A stretch of 64,000 nt of DNA from Mesodorylaimus sp. YZB2_4 (taxonomy: Eukaryota > Nematoda > Enoplea > Dorylaimida > Dorylaimidae). Shown piece after piece: positions 11,101 to 21,649 of this stretch. Each line of letters opens with the position of its first letter. Within the stretch, counting starts at the first letter, position 1. The notes beneath the pieces are model-generated. The model was given only the letters and a program-made list of their open reading frames with translations. It was not told the DNA's origin and did no database searches. A program made the translations under genes and the position numbers. The stretch is taken from positions 496,001 to 560,000 of the forward strand of contig JASANH010000781.1 in NCBI GenBank assembly GCA_030248295.1. The letters are read 5' to 3'.

Positions 11101-12991
11101 GTGGCGGTTGGGCCTGAGTATTGTTTACACAATTTCTGTGATTAGCTTCTTGTCCGAGTGACCACCCCGGCTTGCATGGTTTGGTTGTTTGTGAAGGCAC
11201 TGACTGACCCTGTTTTTCTGTTTGCAATCTCAGCATCGAACGAGAGCCTGACGACGGTCGATAGCACGAGTTCTACGTCGCGAGCTTTCCCGTTGCGCAG
11301 CATGCTTCTTCGCACGGTTAGCAATTTCTCATTGAAACGGGTTAGAAGGAGATTGGCACGGTCGAGGCAGGCAGATGGGGCCAGTTATATTAGTCAGTGC
11401 AATGACTTTTCCTTTGTTGGTTGGTGGTTTTTTTGCTTTGTTTGAATTGATGATAATTTGTTGAATTTGTTTTCCTTTTTTAGGTGTAGCAGCGAGAGAT
11501 CAGGGCCCTGAAGAATTCCTCGAAATGGTGGCTGGCATTCAAGGACGACGTATGGACGATCAGCGAGCCGCGCTACCTTGCTTGCCTGGTCTGCAACATC
11601 CGGCTCGAGTTTTGGGCCCGCATATACAAAAGAGAAGACAAGAATCGGCGCCGGGCGCTACGAGCGGTGTTGAGAAAACGGCGGGCGATCAGCAATTGGA
11701 GGACGATTTCATCGAAATGCTTATCCGGTGTCAGGTAAGCTGGGTGTCGGTCCTGGCCTCTGTCGGGGCCATGAGGAATTCTTGAGCTGACTAGTGTGTA
11801 TGCATCGTCTTGGTGGGAAGGACTTGATCAAGGGATCGGACTTGAATACAATGTTATCGATAACGGGGGTATCGATCGCTAATGATTGAGTTATGAGAAA
11901 CTGTGGGGCTGATTGGTCTTAATGCATTGATAGAGGGATGGGGTGACAAATTTTGGGGGTGTCAGTCGGATTAGAATACAGTGTTATCGATCAGGCGATA
12001 ACGGCGGTATCGATCGCTTTATGAGAAACCGTAGGGCTGATAGGTGTCTTGATGCATCGTGTGAGTGGGGAGGCATTGATAGAGGGATCGGGTGACAACT
12101 GAGGGAAAGGGGTCAGTCGGACTAGGATACAGTGTTATCGATCGATCTAACGAGAACGGCGGTGTAGATGGCCAACAAGATAGCTGTTGATCGAGTTATG
12201 ATCAACTGCGGGGCTGATTGGTCTTGAGTGAGTATGGAGGCATTGATAGAGGGATCGGGTAACAAGGTCGAGGAATCGGATACAATGTTATCGATCGATT
12301 GATCGTTGCGATATCGATCACTAGCGAGTGATCGACTTAGTAGAAACTGCGGGGTTGTTTGGTCTTGATGCATCGTCTAGGTGGGAAGCCATTGATAGAG
12401 GGATCCGGTAACAAGGTGAAGGACTCGGTTGCAATTTTATCGATCTATATATGGCCGTGATCGATTAGTCATGGCGGTATCGATCACTACTTATACGATT
12501 TTATTGACTGGGGGTGTAATATATCGCTTCACAGTTGAGTCCGCATTAGCGTTTGGTGATGTGGTAAAGCACGAACTTGATGCCGAATATTAGAGTTATC
12601 GACGCCTCTGTCGTAACCTCAAGCCAACGGTGTCCATATTTGACGCATTTTCTATTTTTCAGAGTACCCGCATCGAAGAACAACGCAGCGAACTGCCATT
12701 GAAAAAGACGCAAAGTTCAGTCACCGTCCCTGACGACGATTTTTTTCAACTCTTGCTGAAAATGCAAGCGCGCAGGTAAGACAAGGTTGAGGAAATGGTT
12801 TTGGCAAGGGAGGGAAATAATTGTGAATATTTTGCAGATTTGACGAGCAAAGAGCCGATTTGCAACCCGAAGGCGAGGAGGACGAGGAAGAGGAGAAGGA
12901 GGCTGATGTTGGTGCACCAAAAGCGCCGTTGGAGTCGCCCGAGAATCCGCCGCATAAACGTACGTCGTCGCAAAAGATAAAGAAACGTTGA
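5197..12991 (+). CDS. GPSM2: Pins/LGN (GPSM2-like) TPR-GoLoco protein, 14 exons
   Basis: This gene encodes the adaptor that links cortical G-alpha(GDP) to the NuMA/Mud-dynein complex and orients the mitotic spindle. My exons are 5197-5585, 5639-5774, 5830-5972, 7378-7501, 7714-7829, 8708-8811, 10110-10270, 10332-10461, 10527-10726, 10905-11058, 11234-11392, 11484-11734, 12663-12775 and 12838-12991. All phases agree, giving 777 aa. Residues 1-60 are Ser/Pro-rich. From about 61 to 410 run TPRs of the LGN type (LSAIYSQLGNAYFYMNDYIK; GNLGNTYYLLGDF; YSNLGNAHVFLGEFEEAI). A Ser-rich linker is followed by four GoLoco motifs near 511-530 (FFELLTRAQSKRMDDQR), 615-635 (FLEMVAGIQGRRMDDQR), 679-698 and 714-734 (FFQLLLKMQARRFDEQR). 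The third is FIEMLIRCQ..RIEEQR, with Cys-Gln before a non-standard spacer, split by intron 12. The tail is acidic, then basic. Known family members are about 650-690 aa; the extra length is in the linkers. Exon 11 uses a weak donor (A|gtcagt). Confidence 0.95.
6079..6094 (+). repeat. Poly-G run, 16 bases (Pins intron 3)
   Basis: An uninterrupted run of 16 G. It is one of at least eight G or C runs of ten or more in the window. Length is likely to be unstable in replication and sequencing. Confidence 0.9.
6316..7075. mobile_element. Fold-back element in Pins intron 3
   Basis: The left arm (about 6316-6492) and right arm (about 6884-7066) are inverted copies. Matching blocks include ggtgggtgactcat, ggggcgggaggctctcg, cgggtcccct, gcacgggctg and tagcgactarcacgc. 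The 390-bp interior is GC-rich and has no clear gene. Fold-back structure and position inside an intron fit a non-autonomous DNA element. I could not fix the outer ends or a target duplication. Confidence 0.65.
7273..7297 (+). repeat. Poly-C run, 25 bases (Pins intron 3)
   Basis: An unbroken run of 25 C, 80 bases before exon 4 of the Pins gene. A tRNA-like B-box remnant (GGCGGGAGTTGAACCC, minus-strand sense) lies just upstream at 7092-7107. Confidence 0.9.
8940..9890. repeat. GGCGGGAAA-rich block in Pins intron 6
   Basis: The word GGCGGGAAA or a one-base variant recurs about eight times (near 8947, 8983, 9090, 9132, 9387, 9557, 9833, 9880). Each lies in AT-rich sequence with runs such as TTTGAAATTT. 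Copies share orientation and often a preceding ATGG or AAGG. The word resembles an E2F/DP core, and it is also a common element of nematode non-coding DNA. I cannot tell a regulatory cluster from a diverged repeat family. Confidence 0.5.
10758..10857. repeat. Small inverted-repeat element in Pins intron 9
   Basis: The left end TGAAACCATATTTTAC (10758-10773) is inverted at GTAAAATATGGTTTA (10843-10857), giving a 100-bp element. It fills more than half of the 178-base intron. The same end recurs elsewhere in the window, so this is a candidate miniature element. Confidence 0.6.
11810..12510. repeat. Diverged tandem repeat in Pins intron 12
   Basis: About five degenerate units of roughly 110-160 bp occur in tandem. 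Each includes a variant of AATACAGTGTTATCGATCGAT, then a TATCGATCGCT block, GAGTTATGAGAAACTGCGGGG, GATTGGTCTTGATGCATCG and GGCATTGATAGAGGGATCGG. Units start near 11840, 11962, 12113, 12270 and 12420. The motif TATCGAT occurs several times per unit. The array ends about 150 bases before exon 13. Confidence 0.75.
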
Positions 12992-14400
12992 AAAAAGATT
13001 GCGGGGTGAGTGGCGCTGAGTTGTTGCAATATGTGAGTTTTGGGGGTGGGGGTGCCGCATTGACTCGACCTCGAGTGGTATTTTATTGTAGAAAGTGATG
13101 TGGGTGGCTTTACTGGGCGTAGGGGCTTACTCGTGCAGGTGTATGGTACTGGGGTTATGGTGATCTACTGCACACGTCCGCACCCAAATTAGGCTCAAAT
13201 CAGGTGTCCTGTATGAGTCGATGGGATGAAGTTTAGTTGGCTCGTTTCCAGTGCAGTCTACTCTACGTTTGTGCTTGTCTCGTAAGAGCAGTATTCGTGT
13301 TTTTATTTTTGTCTATAAACTGTGTTTTATGTTACTAAACTATTTTTCCTCAAGGTGGATCTTGTAGAAGTGACTGCCGCTTGGAGATGGCGATGATGAT
13401 CAGCAGCGCAGTGGTAGAGAGCATGTGTAGAAACTGAGTTCGGACAATGTTGCTCTTTGATGTACAATGTATTGCGAGTACATGTGATTGGATGGTGAAG
13501 TGCGTTGCGAGGTGCAGAGGAGTGGAACCCATGTAAAGACCAAGCTGGAAAATTGGCTTGTATGCGAGGTCACAGTGCATGGGATTCGAATTTTCACATT
13601 TCCCGCCATTTTTTAATTCGAAATTTTCGGAGGGAATGTGTATTTTTCTTGTAAAATTAACAAAGCAAAGGGTTTTCAGTATAAAACAATTGCTGGAGAA
13701 TCTTTATGTACCAACATCGTCGCAAAAGACAAAATCGCTGATGCGGTTGCTGCAATATGAATCAAGACGAAGTATTTCTGTAGAGGGCTTTCTAATCAAG
13801 GCAAGGCAGACATGAAAAAACAAAATCGTTCGCCTTGAACGGGATTCGAACCCTTGCTTCTGAAATTCCTAGTTGACATTTAAAACTTTGCCTTTTTGCA
13901 ATAAAACATGTGATAGTGGCGCCTGTTGCCGTGGCGATAATGATTGTTTTTCCCGAAATTCATCCCAAAGTGATGGACCGCATGCGCAGGAAATATAGCT
14001 TTTCAGCGCACCTAGCCCTGGGGGGGTTGCTCCAGTGTGCATGGCGATTTGGTCAGGGCAGGGTGCCCTAATCAATTTTTCGAATGTAGAGCAAGTGCAC
14101 AGTATCACAGGGGCGTGCAAAATATGAATGTAAGCTCGCGGTAGGCGGAGCTTACTCTTGACCAATCAGAAGTAAGCATGGGCGTGGACAAGCGCCGCGC
14201 ACGCACAGCCCATATCAAAGTGCCAGTGCATGAAAATTGACGCATTCAAAAGCAGTCTGCTTGAGCAGTTGTGTATGCAGGGTCATGACGCATCAGATTC
14301 AAGCAGTGAATTGATTGGTGGGCTTGTGAATGACTAATCAGCTGGCTGAGTGTAGGGAAGAGGTGTGTGTGTTCAGATTACAGTGTCAGACGTGTCGACG
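12992..14400. other. Intergenic region between Pins and the next gene
   Basis: No convincing gene is visible. There is a tRNA-like fragment in minus sense near 13836-13852 (CGGGATTCGAACCC, the complement of a T-loop) and a TTTCCCGCC word at 13599. Downstream the sequence is unremarkable up to the start codon at 14401. Confidence 0.5.
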
Positions 14401-16266
14401 ATGGCAGGAAATGAAAAATTCAAAGTGATTTTGCTGATCCTAGTGGTCAGTGATGTTGTGATCAGCGGCCCTTCTACTAAAGCTGTTCGTCCACCCAAAC
14501 AAAATTCTCGTTTGAAGGACTGGCCCGGCGGGGCGTCTCCATTTTCTAATCAGAAGCAAACGCCTTTAAAAAATCCTCCGCCCAGAAACCCCGACGGACC
14601 ACCAGCGTGTGCTGGGTGTGGTAGCGTGACGTGGTACTATGTCCTGTGCGTGCAGGAGAATGGAAAGTACGACAGCAAAGTGTCCTGGAACCACAACGAC
14701 GACTATTGGGGACAGGCGATGTATATTTATGGCAGGTGTCCCCGAGGGGGTTCGACTCCCGCTCAAGGCTCAAGCTTTGCCTGGCCCTGTGCAAGAGTTA
14801 CCCATCAGTTTTCAGCTGAACCCACACCGCGTGCTCGTACGAACAGTGCGTTTTCTGTGCGACAGAATACCCCTGCTGTCGTGGCTGCGTAGGCTGCCCT
14901 ACACACATTGGTCGACAGTGTGAGTCCCCTACCTCTCACTCAGCGTGAGTTTTTGCCGGCCTGTGGGTACGAGCAGGGCAATATTCTTATGCTTTTTCAA
15001 GACCCGTCTTCGTTAATATTATCAGCTTCTTTCCAACATGCATTCGTTTTAGTTTTCATTTGCGACCGCAAAGTAACAGGTGGAGCGTAGGTCATCACAT
15101 CGCGTGGGCCTCTGTAAGACTTTGAAGTATCACAGACGCAGACCTTGTATGGCTACTGCACGATTGTGTTATCAACTGGCGAGTCGCGTCTGCTTCCATG
15201 AAGGACATGCGGCTGGATTCAGCCAGCGGCAATCCTTACTGTAGACAATCCATCGTTGTGGGACACGGAGCAGACAGCTGGTAGCAACTCAGGCACCTTT
15301 TCTTATTTCATCCCCTGAACTGAGCAGAGCGGCAAAATCTGGACCACCTCGCAATTCTAGGATATGTGCAGGCATCAGCTGTCCGCGGCGTGTGCCATCA
15401 GCGAGCCATGGATAGAATGCAGTCGCGGCTTTTTGGCAGTTTCGTGATGCTATTCATGTTTTTTGTGCATTAAAACAAGGGTAGTTCAAGAAGCCGTGAA
15501 ATTCCGAGGGACTGGTCACGTAGTTTTATTCCACTGGTATGGCGTGAATATTCGAGTTTTGAGCTCACGCAAACAATGTCACGCATAAGCCGACACTTTT
15601 TGTCAACTACTGTAGCAACTCGTCATCTGAAACTGCGAAACAGCGTGCTCCTTCTGTAGTGTTCTTCACAAACAACCAGTTTCAGCGCCTATCATTTTGC
15701 ATCTACTTGATCAGTACAACCCACCAGGAGGGTCTCTCCCTTACACCTAGTCCGTTACGGGTAAACTATGGTTTCTGGTTCAGGTGTCAGAGCATGGCCG
15801 ACAAGGGCCATATTCTCGCAGCTTGTCCCTAATGGGTAAACTATGGTTTCAGGTAGACTAGTAAAATATTGCTGCAGATATGAGTTCTTCAGTTGCTGGC
15901 GTGTTGGACGCACAAACACAGCCAACGTGTTAGTGACCTGTTACAGGGCGATGGAAGACGGACCCGACTTATGGCTACACGTTCGTGGTGACTCGAGATG
16001 ACTACGATTACAGTTACCGAACGTGCCGAGATTCGGATGAAAAGAACGTATTTATTCAACCGAATGCTTATTCGTGGTATCTGTTCGAAATATCTGGCAC
16101 TGGTCAAATTATGCCCGGATACCTGGCCAGCAAAAATGTCGTTCACGAGTCTGTATGGCATACGTCGACACCAATTGGATTCGCGTGGACCAAATGCCAG
16201 TTTTCACCCATCAATTGCCCATTGAGAAACGCCAAGAAGCAGAAACAAAAACAGAAGCAGAGCTAG
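14401..16266 (+). CDS. Secreted protein of unknown family, at least two exons
   Basis: Exon one starts at ATG 14401. It has a signal peptide (MAGNEKFKVILLILVVSDVV), a Lys/Pro-rich stretch to about residue 65, then a Cys/aromatic segment (PPACAGCGSVTWYYVLCVQE; NHNDDYWGQAMYIYG) ending at a donor after 14735. The last exon starts near 15947 after ttacag. It reads KTDPTYGYTFVVTRDDYDYS, YRTCRDSDEKNVF, AWTKCQFSPINC and a Lys/Gln tail (KQKQKQKQS) to a stop at 16264-16266; AATAAA follows at about 16347. The donor at 14735 is phase 2 but the last exon needs phase 1, so a middle exon or another splice site is missing from my model. Extracellular location is inferred. I do not recognise a domain. Confidence 0.5.
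14744..14800 (+). repeat. tRNA-like B-box fragment
   Basis: GGGGGTTCGACTCCCGCTC matches the T-arm/B-box of a tRNA and starts eight bases after the exon-one donor. No A-box or acceptor stem is present, so it is a SINE or tRNA relic in the intron. Confidence 0.35.
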
Positions 16267-16431
16267 AAAAAATAAAGCAAAACGTGATTGTGACTGCAAC
16301 GAAATCAGTCATTGAATTTTAAAAAATTCACATCGATACTTTGAGCAATAAAAATATATATTTCTTTCGATACAATTTAACTCACCACTGCTCCGCAGTG
16401 TCGAAAATTAATCGCCAAAGAGATCCTGCTG

Positions 16432-17092
16432 TTAGCAGACCAATAAGAGCACAGCCAAAACACACACTTGCACACTCGCATACCATCGTGTATCAGCTAG
16501 AAAATTTGAGTCACTGGCCGATGTCTCTTCTTCGCAACAACATTTGCATCTCTTTTTTGTAGTAGCTGGTGCTGTAGTTGTGGTTGTGGTCAGCTGGTCG
16601 AGCCAATGTTGCACACCCGTTTGACTGTTGCATACATCACCCACGCACGTGCATACGAACGGTGCCGACTGGTTAGTGCCGTATATGCTGCAACTGCCGT
16701 TACCAACCAAGGATATATCATAAATAGACTTGAGCCTTTCTTCCGCCATACAATATCTATCTTGGTCGCTTAGCGCTTGAAAGTTAAAAAAATTTTGAAT
16801 TTTAAATTTCCCGCCCAGAAAATGTTGAATTATCTTTGTTATAAACTGGTTATGCTTTTTATGCGGTGTCTGATAAATCAGAGTGCAAATATGCCCTTTT
16901 CGGATAGCACTCCGCACTGAAATGTTGAATTTTAGACTTACGTAATTTTGTAAAATTTTTTTCAATTGAGGGATAAAATACACACACGGCTGGTTTTGGT
17001 CCATAAATTGTGGCGCAATCGACAGCATTCCATGACATACAATTCGTGCCGTTCCTGTCCGTGCAGCTCGAGCATGTGGTGCCACTAGAGCT
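16432..17092 (-). CDS. Ly6-like (three-finger) GPI protein, 3' two exons
   Basis: Exon 17092-16942 follows the acceptor tttttcag and ends at TTAC|gtaagt; exon 16775-16432 follows aactttcaag; phases agree across a 166-bp intron. The joined peptide starts TTCSSCTDRNGTNCMSWNAV, continues through DRYCMAEERL and ends the domain with CTCVGDVCN. The closing CxC..D.CN is typical of Ly6/uPAR domains, and about 10 Cys are present. A Thr run (QLTTTTTTAPATT), a CKCCCEEE cluster and a hydrophobic end (YASVQVCVLAVLLLVC) follow, fitting a GPI-anchor signal or a terminal membrane helix. The signal-peptide exon upstream (above 17092) was not found. The gene is convergent with 14401-16266, leaving only 165 bp between stops. 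Confidence 0.7.
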
Positions 17093-17564
17093 CTGAAAAA
17101 TTTTCGAATTTCAACAACTTTATAATTTAGAAGCCGCTTCTAAAGTTGTACTCCGGTGGTTTTTTGTGAAACCAAGTGTATTCTGTTAGCCGTGGACGAC
17201 TCTGAGCAGTGAAAACTCAGAAAACTTTGATTACACCGTGATAACTGACTTCTGCTTCCATCATCGCAGACTTTGACCTGTGATCATCAGGAACCATGGG
17301 GCCACCGGGGGAGTGGGGAGGCTGGCACCTAGTCAGCGTCCACTTCTCCAACTTTGGCGGGAGATATCTCGGAAAAAACAAATATGTCAATAGTAAATTG
17401 GATATAAAATTATCAATTGTTAATCATCAAACGATTTCAAAGTCCGGTGACTTGGATTGATTACATTTCAGTTTTTCCAAACGCTTTTCATCTTTTGGCT
17501 TCTCTTTTTCTGAGGTGGATAAAACGAGTTTAGTGCTTGCTACCAGTGTTTTCGCCCTTCACAA

Positions 17565-17770
17565 TCAGTTCAGGTGCGTGCGCGCAACCAAGCCTGGCAG
17601 GCGTACAGTAGGAGAGGATGTGGGGCCGGAACCTCTTACGTGAAAGTATCGAGGCAAGTCTTTCGACTATACCTGTGGCTGAAACATCAACTCGACGGGC
17701 TGATGTTTCCCACCCAGGGGACATTGAAGCAATGGTCCACCGGCGCCAGGGTTACAATTTTTGTCACGTC
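17565..17770 (+). repeat. GC-rich dispersed repeat, copy 1
   Basis: It includes CAAGCCTGGCAGGCG, a GGGGCCGGAACCTCT block, GGCAAGTCT..CGACTA and TGAAACATCAAC..GACGGG, then TGATGTTTCCCACCCAGGGGA. The same blocks in the same order occur at 60300-60480 and, inverted, at 19610-19745; partial copies are at 45590-45690 and 60160-60240. A SINE is likely, but I see no clear Pol III promoter. Confidence 0.6.
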
Positions 17771-17867
17771 ACTGAGATGTCAGAGGAAATGCTGAGCAAT
17801 GGACGTCGACAGATCCGACTCTCGACGTCGATCTCGATCTCGAGCTAGCTGATCAAGACATGAGATA

Positions 17868-18045
17868 CCGGGGTCGTGACCTGACGGGTTAAGGCGCCTG
17901 ACTGTCACGATGGGTACGCACTTAGAGGGAAGGGTTCGACTCCCGCCTTGGTTCAAAATGATTGTCAAATACACCTGTATGTGCTCCTTAGCCTTCGAGT
18001 GCGCTGTGCAGTGTTTGGCTATGGATAAAGTATGACATGATCTGA
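17868..18045 (+). repeat. tRNA-derived SINE, copy 1
   Basis: The head reads CGGGGTCGTGACCTGACGGG then TTAAGGCG (A-box region), followed about 40 bases later by GGTTCGACTCCCGCC (B-box). The body, with ATTGTCAAATAC, GCTCCTTAGCC, TCGAGTGCGCTG and TTGGCTATGGATAAAGTATG, is shared with copies at 22900 and 37448. A tRNA-like head plus a conserved unrelated body is the definition of a tRNA-derived SINE. Confidence 0.8.
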
Positions 18046-19609
18046 GACAAGATGTGTTATCACATCTCAGCACTCACAGCAAGTTGGCAGGCTCACATCA
18101 TTGAAAACAGGTTGGAAGGCTGGCAGTCGCAACAGTAGTCTGGCGAATCGGATAGCCGCATCTGCGATGTTGGTGTCTGCTCAGTTTTAGAGCTATCGCA
18201 AAAAACCGTACGTCAATGCAATCAGCTCCAGAAACTTGCGCTGAAGTCAAAATATCACCTCACACCGCCATTATTTTGTAATGCGTTCAAATTTCCCGCT
18301 CGCATGCCTGAGCATCACTGCTCGAGAACCGAATAGACAAGAACAGCAAACTTTAGTCAGTGATGCTGGGTGCAGTCTAATTACAGTCATTTTTCATGGA
18401 TTCACTCGTCCTGGACTAGCAACGGTCACGGTATTTACAAAAGAACTCCTTGTCCTCCCTCTCCATGCAGACTTCACTTCCTACCCCTGTCCACTTGCAG
18501 CAAAAAATCGCAAAAAAGCCGCGAGATTTGAAAATTTTTGAAGATAAATCCTAGACTTTTTACTGTACGACGCTTAAGTCTCGCTCAGAAATTTAAAAAA
18601 ACCCCGCGAAATATAGCCATTTAACATCCGCGAGCATCTCTTGCCAACCCGGTAAATCGGGCTTCAACGCCAATTTGCGAGAAAAACTGGGATTTTTCAT
18701 TATGGATAGTATGCTACATTTTTATTTTGAAGCAGTAAGAACGCGAAAAATTTTAGTTGCCAATCGATACTGTGGGGAATACCTTTTTCAGAGTGGATAT
18801 TTTCCATGGGGGGGGAGTCAAGAAACTCTTTTTTTGGTGGACGTCCTTTATGGATGGGCCCAAATATTTCTTGTCCGATCCGAAATTTGAATTTTCGCAC
18901 TGTAAGCACAGCATAATCAGAACAGAAAACCGGAACCCCTAGCGGGAATCGAACCCGCACTCGCACCCGTATTTTAATCGGAAGTGTTATGTAGTCGCAG
19001 AACTTCTACCCAATCCAAAGATCCCCCCTCACAACCGATGCTCGGAAACCTGGACATGGACTTTCATGTTTTCTGCGTGTCCATCAAATAAGCAATAACT
19101 GCATGGAGATTTAGTCGGTCGTTCAGGACTTAGATTCCGTCAGCCTAGGTCACTTCTTAACTCCACAATTCGCATAAAAACGAACTGTAACAGCTGTCTG
19201 ACTTACCTTGATTAGGACTGATAAAAATGTGATGTATCCCACTTCTTGAATAAGCACTGACATCGTAACCATAAATTTTCGAATTGTTGCTGTTGAAGAA
19301 CCACTGTCACTTTCTGAATGACGTTGTATGGAGATCAGATGTGGGCAAACTTCGCCTCGGACTGATCGAGGTCGAGCCGCGTTTCTAAGGTTACTTCGTT
19401 ATATTTTGAGATCCTCAACAAAAGCCTTGTGTGGCCATGACAACGAGTCGGCCCATGAAGATTGTTCCCAAAGCAACCATTTATCATTCAAAATACATGT
19501 AGTGCTTTGAAGACGGAAGGCTGGGCAGATGATGAGTACACTGAAGATGTGGGTGTAAGTAAGTCGGTGAGTGTGGCTAGTGCACCCTCGTGCATGGTCC
19601 ATGGCGTGG

Positions 19610-19745
19610 GAGAGAGCCATAGATCTCCCCTGGCTGGGAAACGTGAACCCTTTGGGTTGATGTTTCAGCCGTAACTACAGTCGCAAGATTTGCTTGCTCC
19701 AATCAGAGTTTTTGTCCCATGACCTCGGTCGGCAACCTCCCTCCC
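19610..19745 (-). repeat. GC-rich dispersed repeat, copy 2 (inverted)
   Basis: On the minus strand it reads an AAAAACTCTGATTGGAGCAAG block, CAAATCTTGCGACT, GGCTGAAACATCAACC and CCCAGCCAGGGGAGAT. These match the copies at 17565 and 60300. Confidence 0.6.
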
Positions 19746-21071
19746 ACGCCTGCAGCACTTGATCAGGAGGATCAAAAGATGGCATTGATCAGCCAGACTT
19801 ACGATTAGCTTGCAAGGGGTTCCAGTGATGCGAGAGGCAGCCGCTAGGGTACTGTGCAGCATAGCAAGAGGCTTTGCTGGTCTTTGAAACAGTGTACAGC
19901 CATAGATCATGGGTTGTGGAATTGAAACATGCATTTCACAATTTCGAAATTCCCGAGGGTCATTCAGGATGAACTATGTAATTCAGAGTTGCCACTCGTT
20001 TTAGATAGAGCGTTGCTGAAAGAATACTGACAGACTGATTATTTACAGTAGTGAAGCTGGATGCACCAGCAAAACTTATCTGCACATGCTCTGAAGCATC
20101 TGCGTAGTGCTTTTGAGAAATCAATATTAGCTGATTTGAGGGTTTCTAAGTAGGACATCAAAATAATTAATCAGTAAGGCTAACTTTCTAATCGTAGAGA
20201 TCAATCTTAATTTCCCTCCTCATCTACATAATTAACGATTATTTGGGGTGCCGTGTTGACACTTATTGGTCAATTTTATTGATCTTTTGACCAATTATTT
20301 ATTGGATAACAGGTCAATTATTGATCAGTTAATCGATTATTAACCAGTGTCGGTTGTTTTTGTTGGGTTAATTGATCATTTGGTAATGTGCTTGACCGGC
20401 CTATGGATCACACAAGATTTCTGATGTTAAAGTTAGCTCTCGACGATTCGATGGATGATCTGATATTATTTCATGCGGCTATACTGTACTGTAGGTGACT
20501 TTTTTATCAATTCATTAGATGGCATGCTGATGATGAGCAGACGTCAGCCCAGTGTTTGCATCAAGTGCTCAAGTACGGGCATCTATTATGAATAATTGAC
20601 GGATACCCCGCTGTGCAGAGTGACGACGTCGTTTGGGTCAGTTGGGAATGTACCTAGACCAATCAATGGCAGGAGGCAGAGCCTAATAGCTCAAGCTTTC
20701 CAAAATATCAACATTCGCCTTGCAATCTTTGGCCTGCTCTGCGCTGATCTTTGTCGGCCATTACAAGAACCATTAAAAAACTGATTGACAACAGCGACAG
20801 TCCAGGAACCCGCCTGTGGTTTTTTACGACATATACTGAGCCAAGTTGAGATGACCTTGATGCTCTCTTGCTAGCCCCAAAAATGGATCCCGCGAGAGCA
20901 GCATCAGACATTTGTGTGCAAATCAAATCCAGCATTAAAAAAATAGCAGCTAGAAAAGCGCTTGAAAATCCCGCTTAACAATGTGTAGTTCAATTAGCGT
21001 CAAATCGTCAAGAAAATATTACATAAATCTCAAATCAGAACCAATCGCAGCATTGCACATAAAAATAATGA

Positions 21072-21649
21072 TCAGCAAGCGAAGATTTCCGCAATCAAAA
21101 TGGTCATTAACAGAAGACGACTCTTTGTCACCGCTGCAGCAATGCTTGTTGTGTTTGGCGGAGTTTCGGGCACACATGGCGGAAATGTAAAATTGGCTAC
21201 TAAAAACAAAGCAGTGCGGCTATTTCAGGTAAAACATGCACAGATGCCAGCTGAGTAATCATGCTTACCATCTGCACAATCCTCGGGTCTGATGCATGCA
21301 CTCTCATCGACAGAGCTTCTAACAAAACAGTCGTCACATGTGCATTGCGGCTTTTTGCACACGCGTCTGCATATTTTGAGAAGTGCATCTGAAATCTTAC
21401 CAGAAACAATCAGTTGAATAAGGTTGCATGATTTTTCACACGAACGACCACATGTTGAAAAATGCTCGTTCGATCCGCATTTTGTTCCTGTCAAGGTGGG
21501 CTGAATTATAGAACAGAAAATGTGAGTTCGGAAGACCTCGACGAACACGTGATTCTAACTATAAACTCGTCTGAAATATGAATTTTACTTGCCAAGAAGA
21601 TCCAAAAAATAGCGCCAGAAACTATTATCACGATGCGCTGCTTGACCAT
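21072..21649 (-). CDS. TIL-domain (trypsin-inhibitor-like) protein with hydrophobic tail
   Basis: Three exons on the minus strand, 21649-21589, 21487-21269 and 21199-21072, join in phase to give 135 aa. Residues 1-20 are a signal peptide (MVKQRIVIIVSGAIFWIFLA). Next comes a ten-cysteine TIL domain: KCGSNEHFSTCGRSCEKSC, then CRRVCKKPQCTCDDCFVRSS, then ACIRPEDC. The order C..NE.F..CG..C...C and C...C...C.C...FVR....C....C is the TIL signature; these domains inhibit serine proteases in secretions. The insert between the fourth and fifth Cys is long (about 16 residues) and could hide a mini-intron. After the domain comes a Pro/Thr linker and a hydrophobic end (SRLLLMTILIAEIFAC) that may be a GPI signal or membrane anchor, unusual for TIL proteins. 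The exon-one donor is CAA|gtaaaa. Confidence 0.75.

Larger units (their letters stand above)
17093..21071. other. Gene-poor, repeat-bearing interval
   Basis: Apart from the repeats listed separately (17565-17770, 17868-18045, 19610-19745), it contains a CTGTTAGCCGTG copy at 17183-17194, an arm-like copy of the 1330-2480 fold-back near 18671-18790 and a minus-sense tRNA-like fragment GCGGGAATCGAACCCGC at about 18941. The missing 5' exon of the Ly6-like gene should lie in the first part. Nothing else coding is convincing. Confidence 0.45.

Noticed and set aside
12721-13060. Open frames antisense to the last Pins exons
   Set aside because: They are the shadow of the coding strand (acidic Glu-rich exon read as Ser/Leu) and conflict with clear GoLoco exons.
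16776-17085. Continuous minus frame through the Ly6-like intron
   Set aside because: It uses a different frame in the upstream exon and destroys the Cys pattern; splice sites explain the data better.
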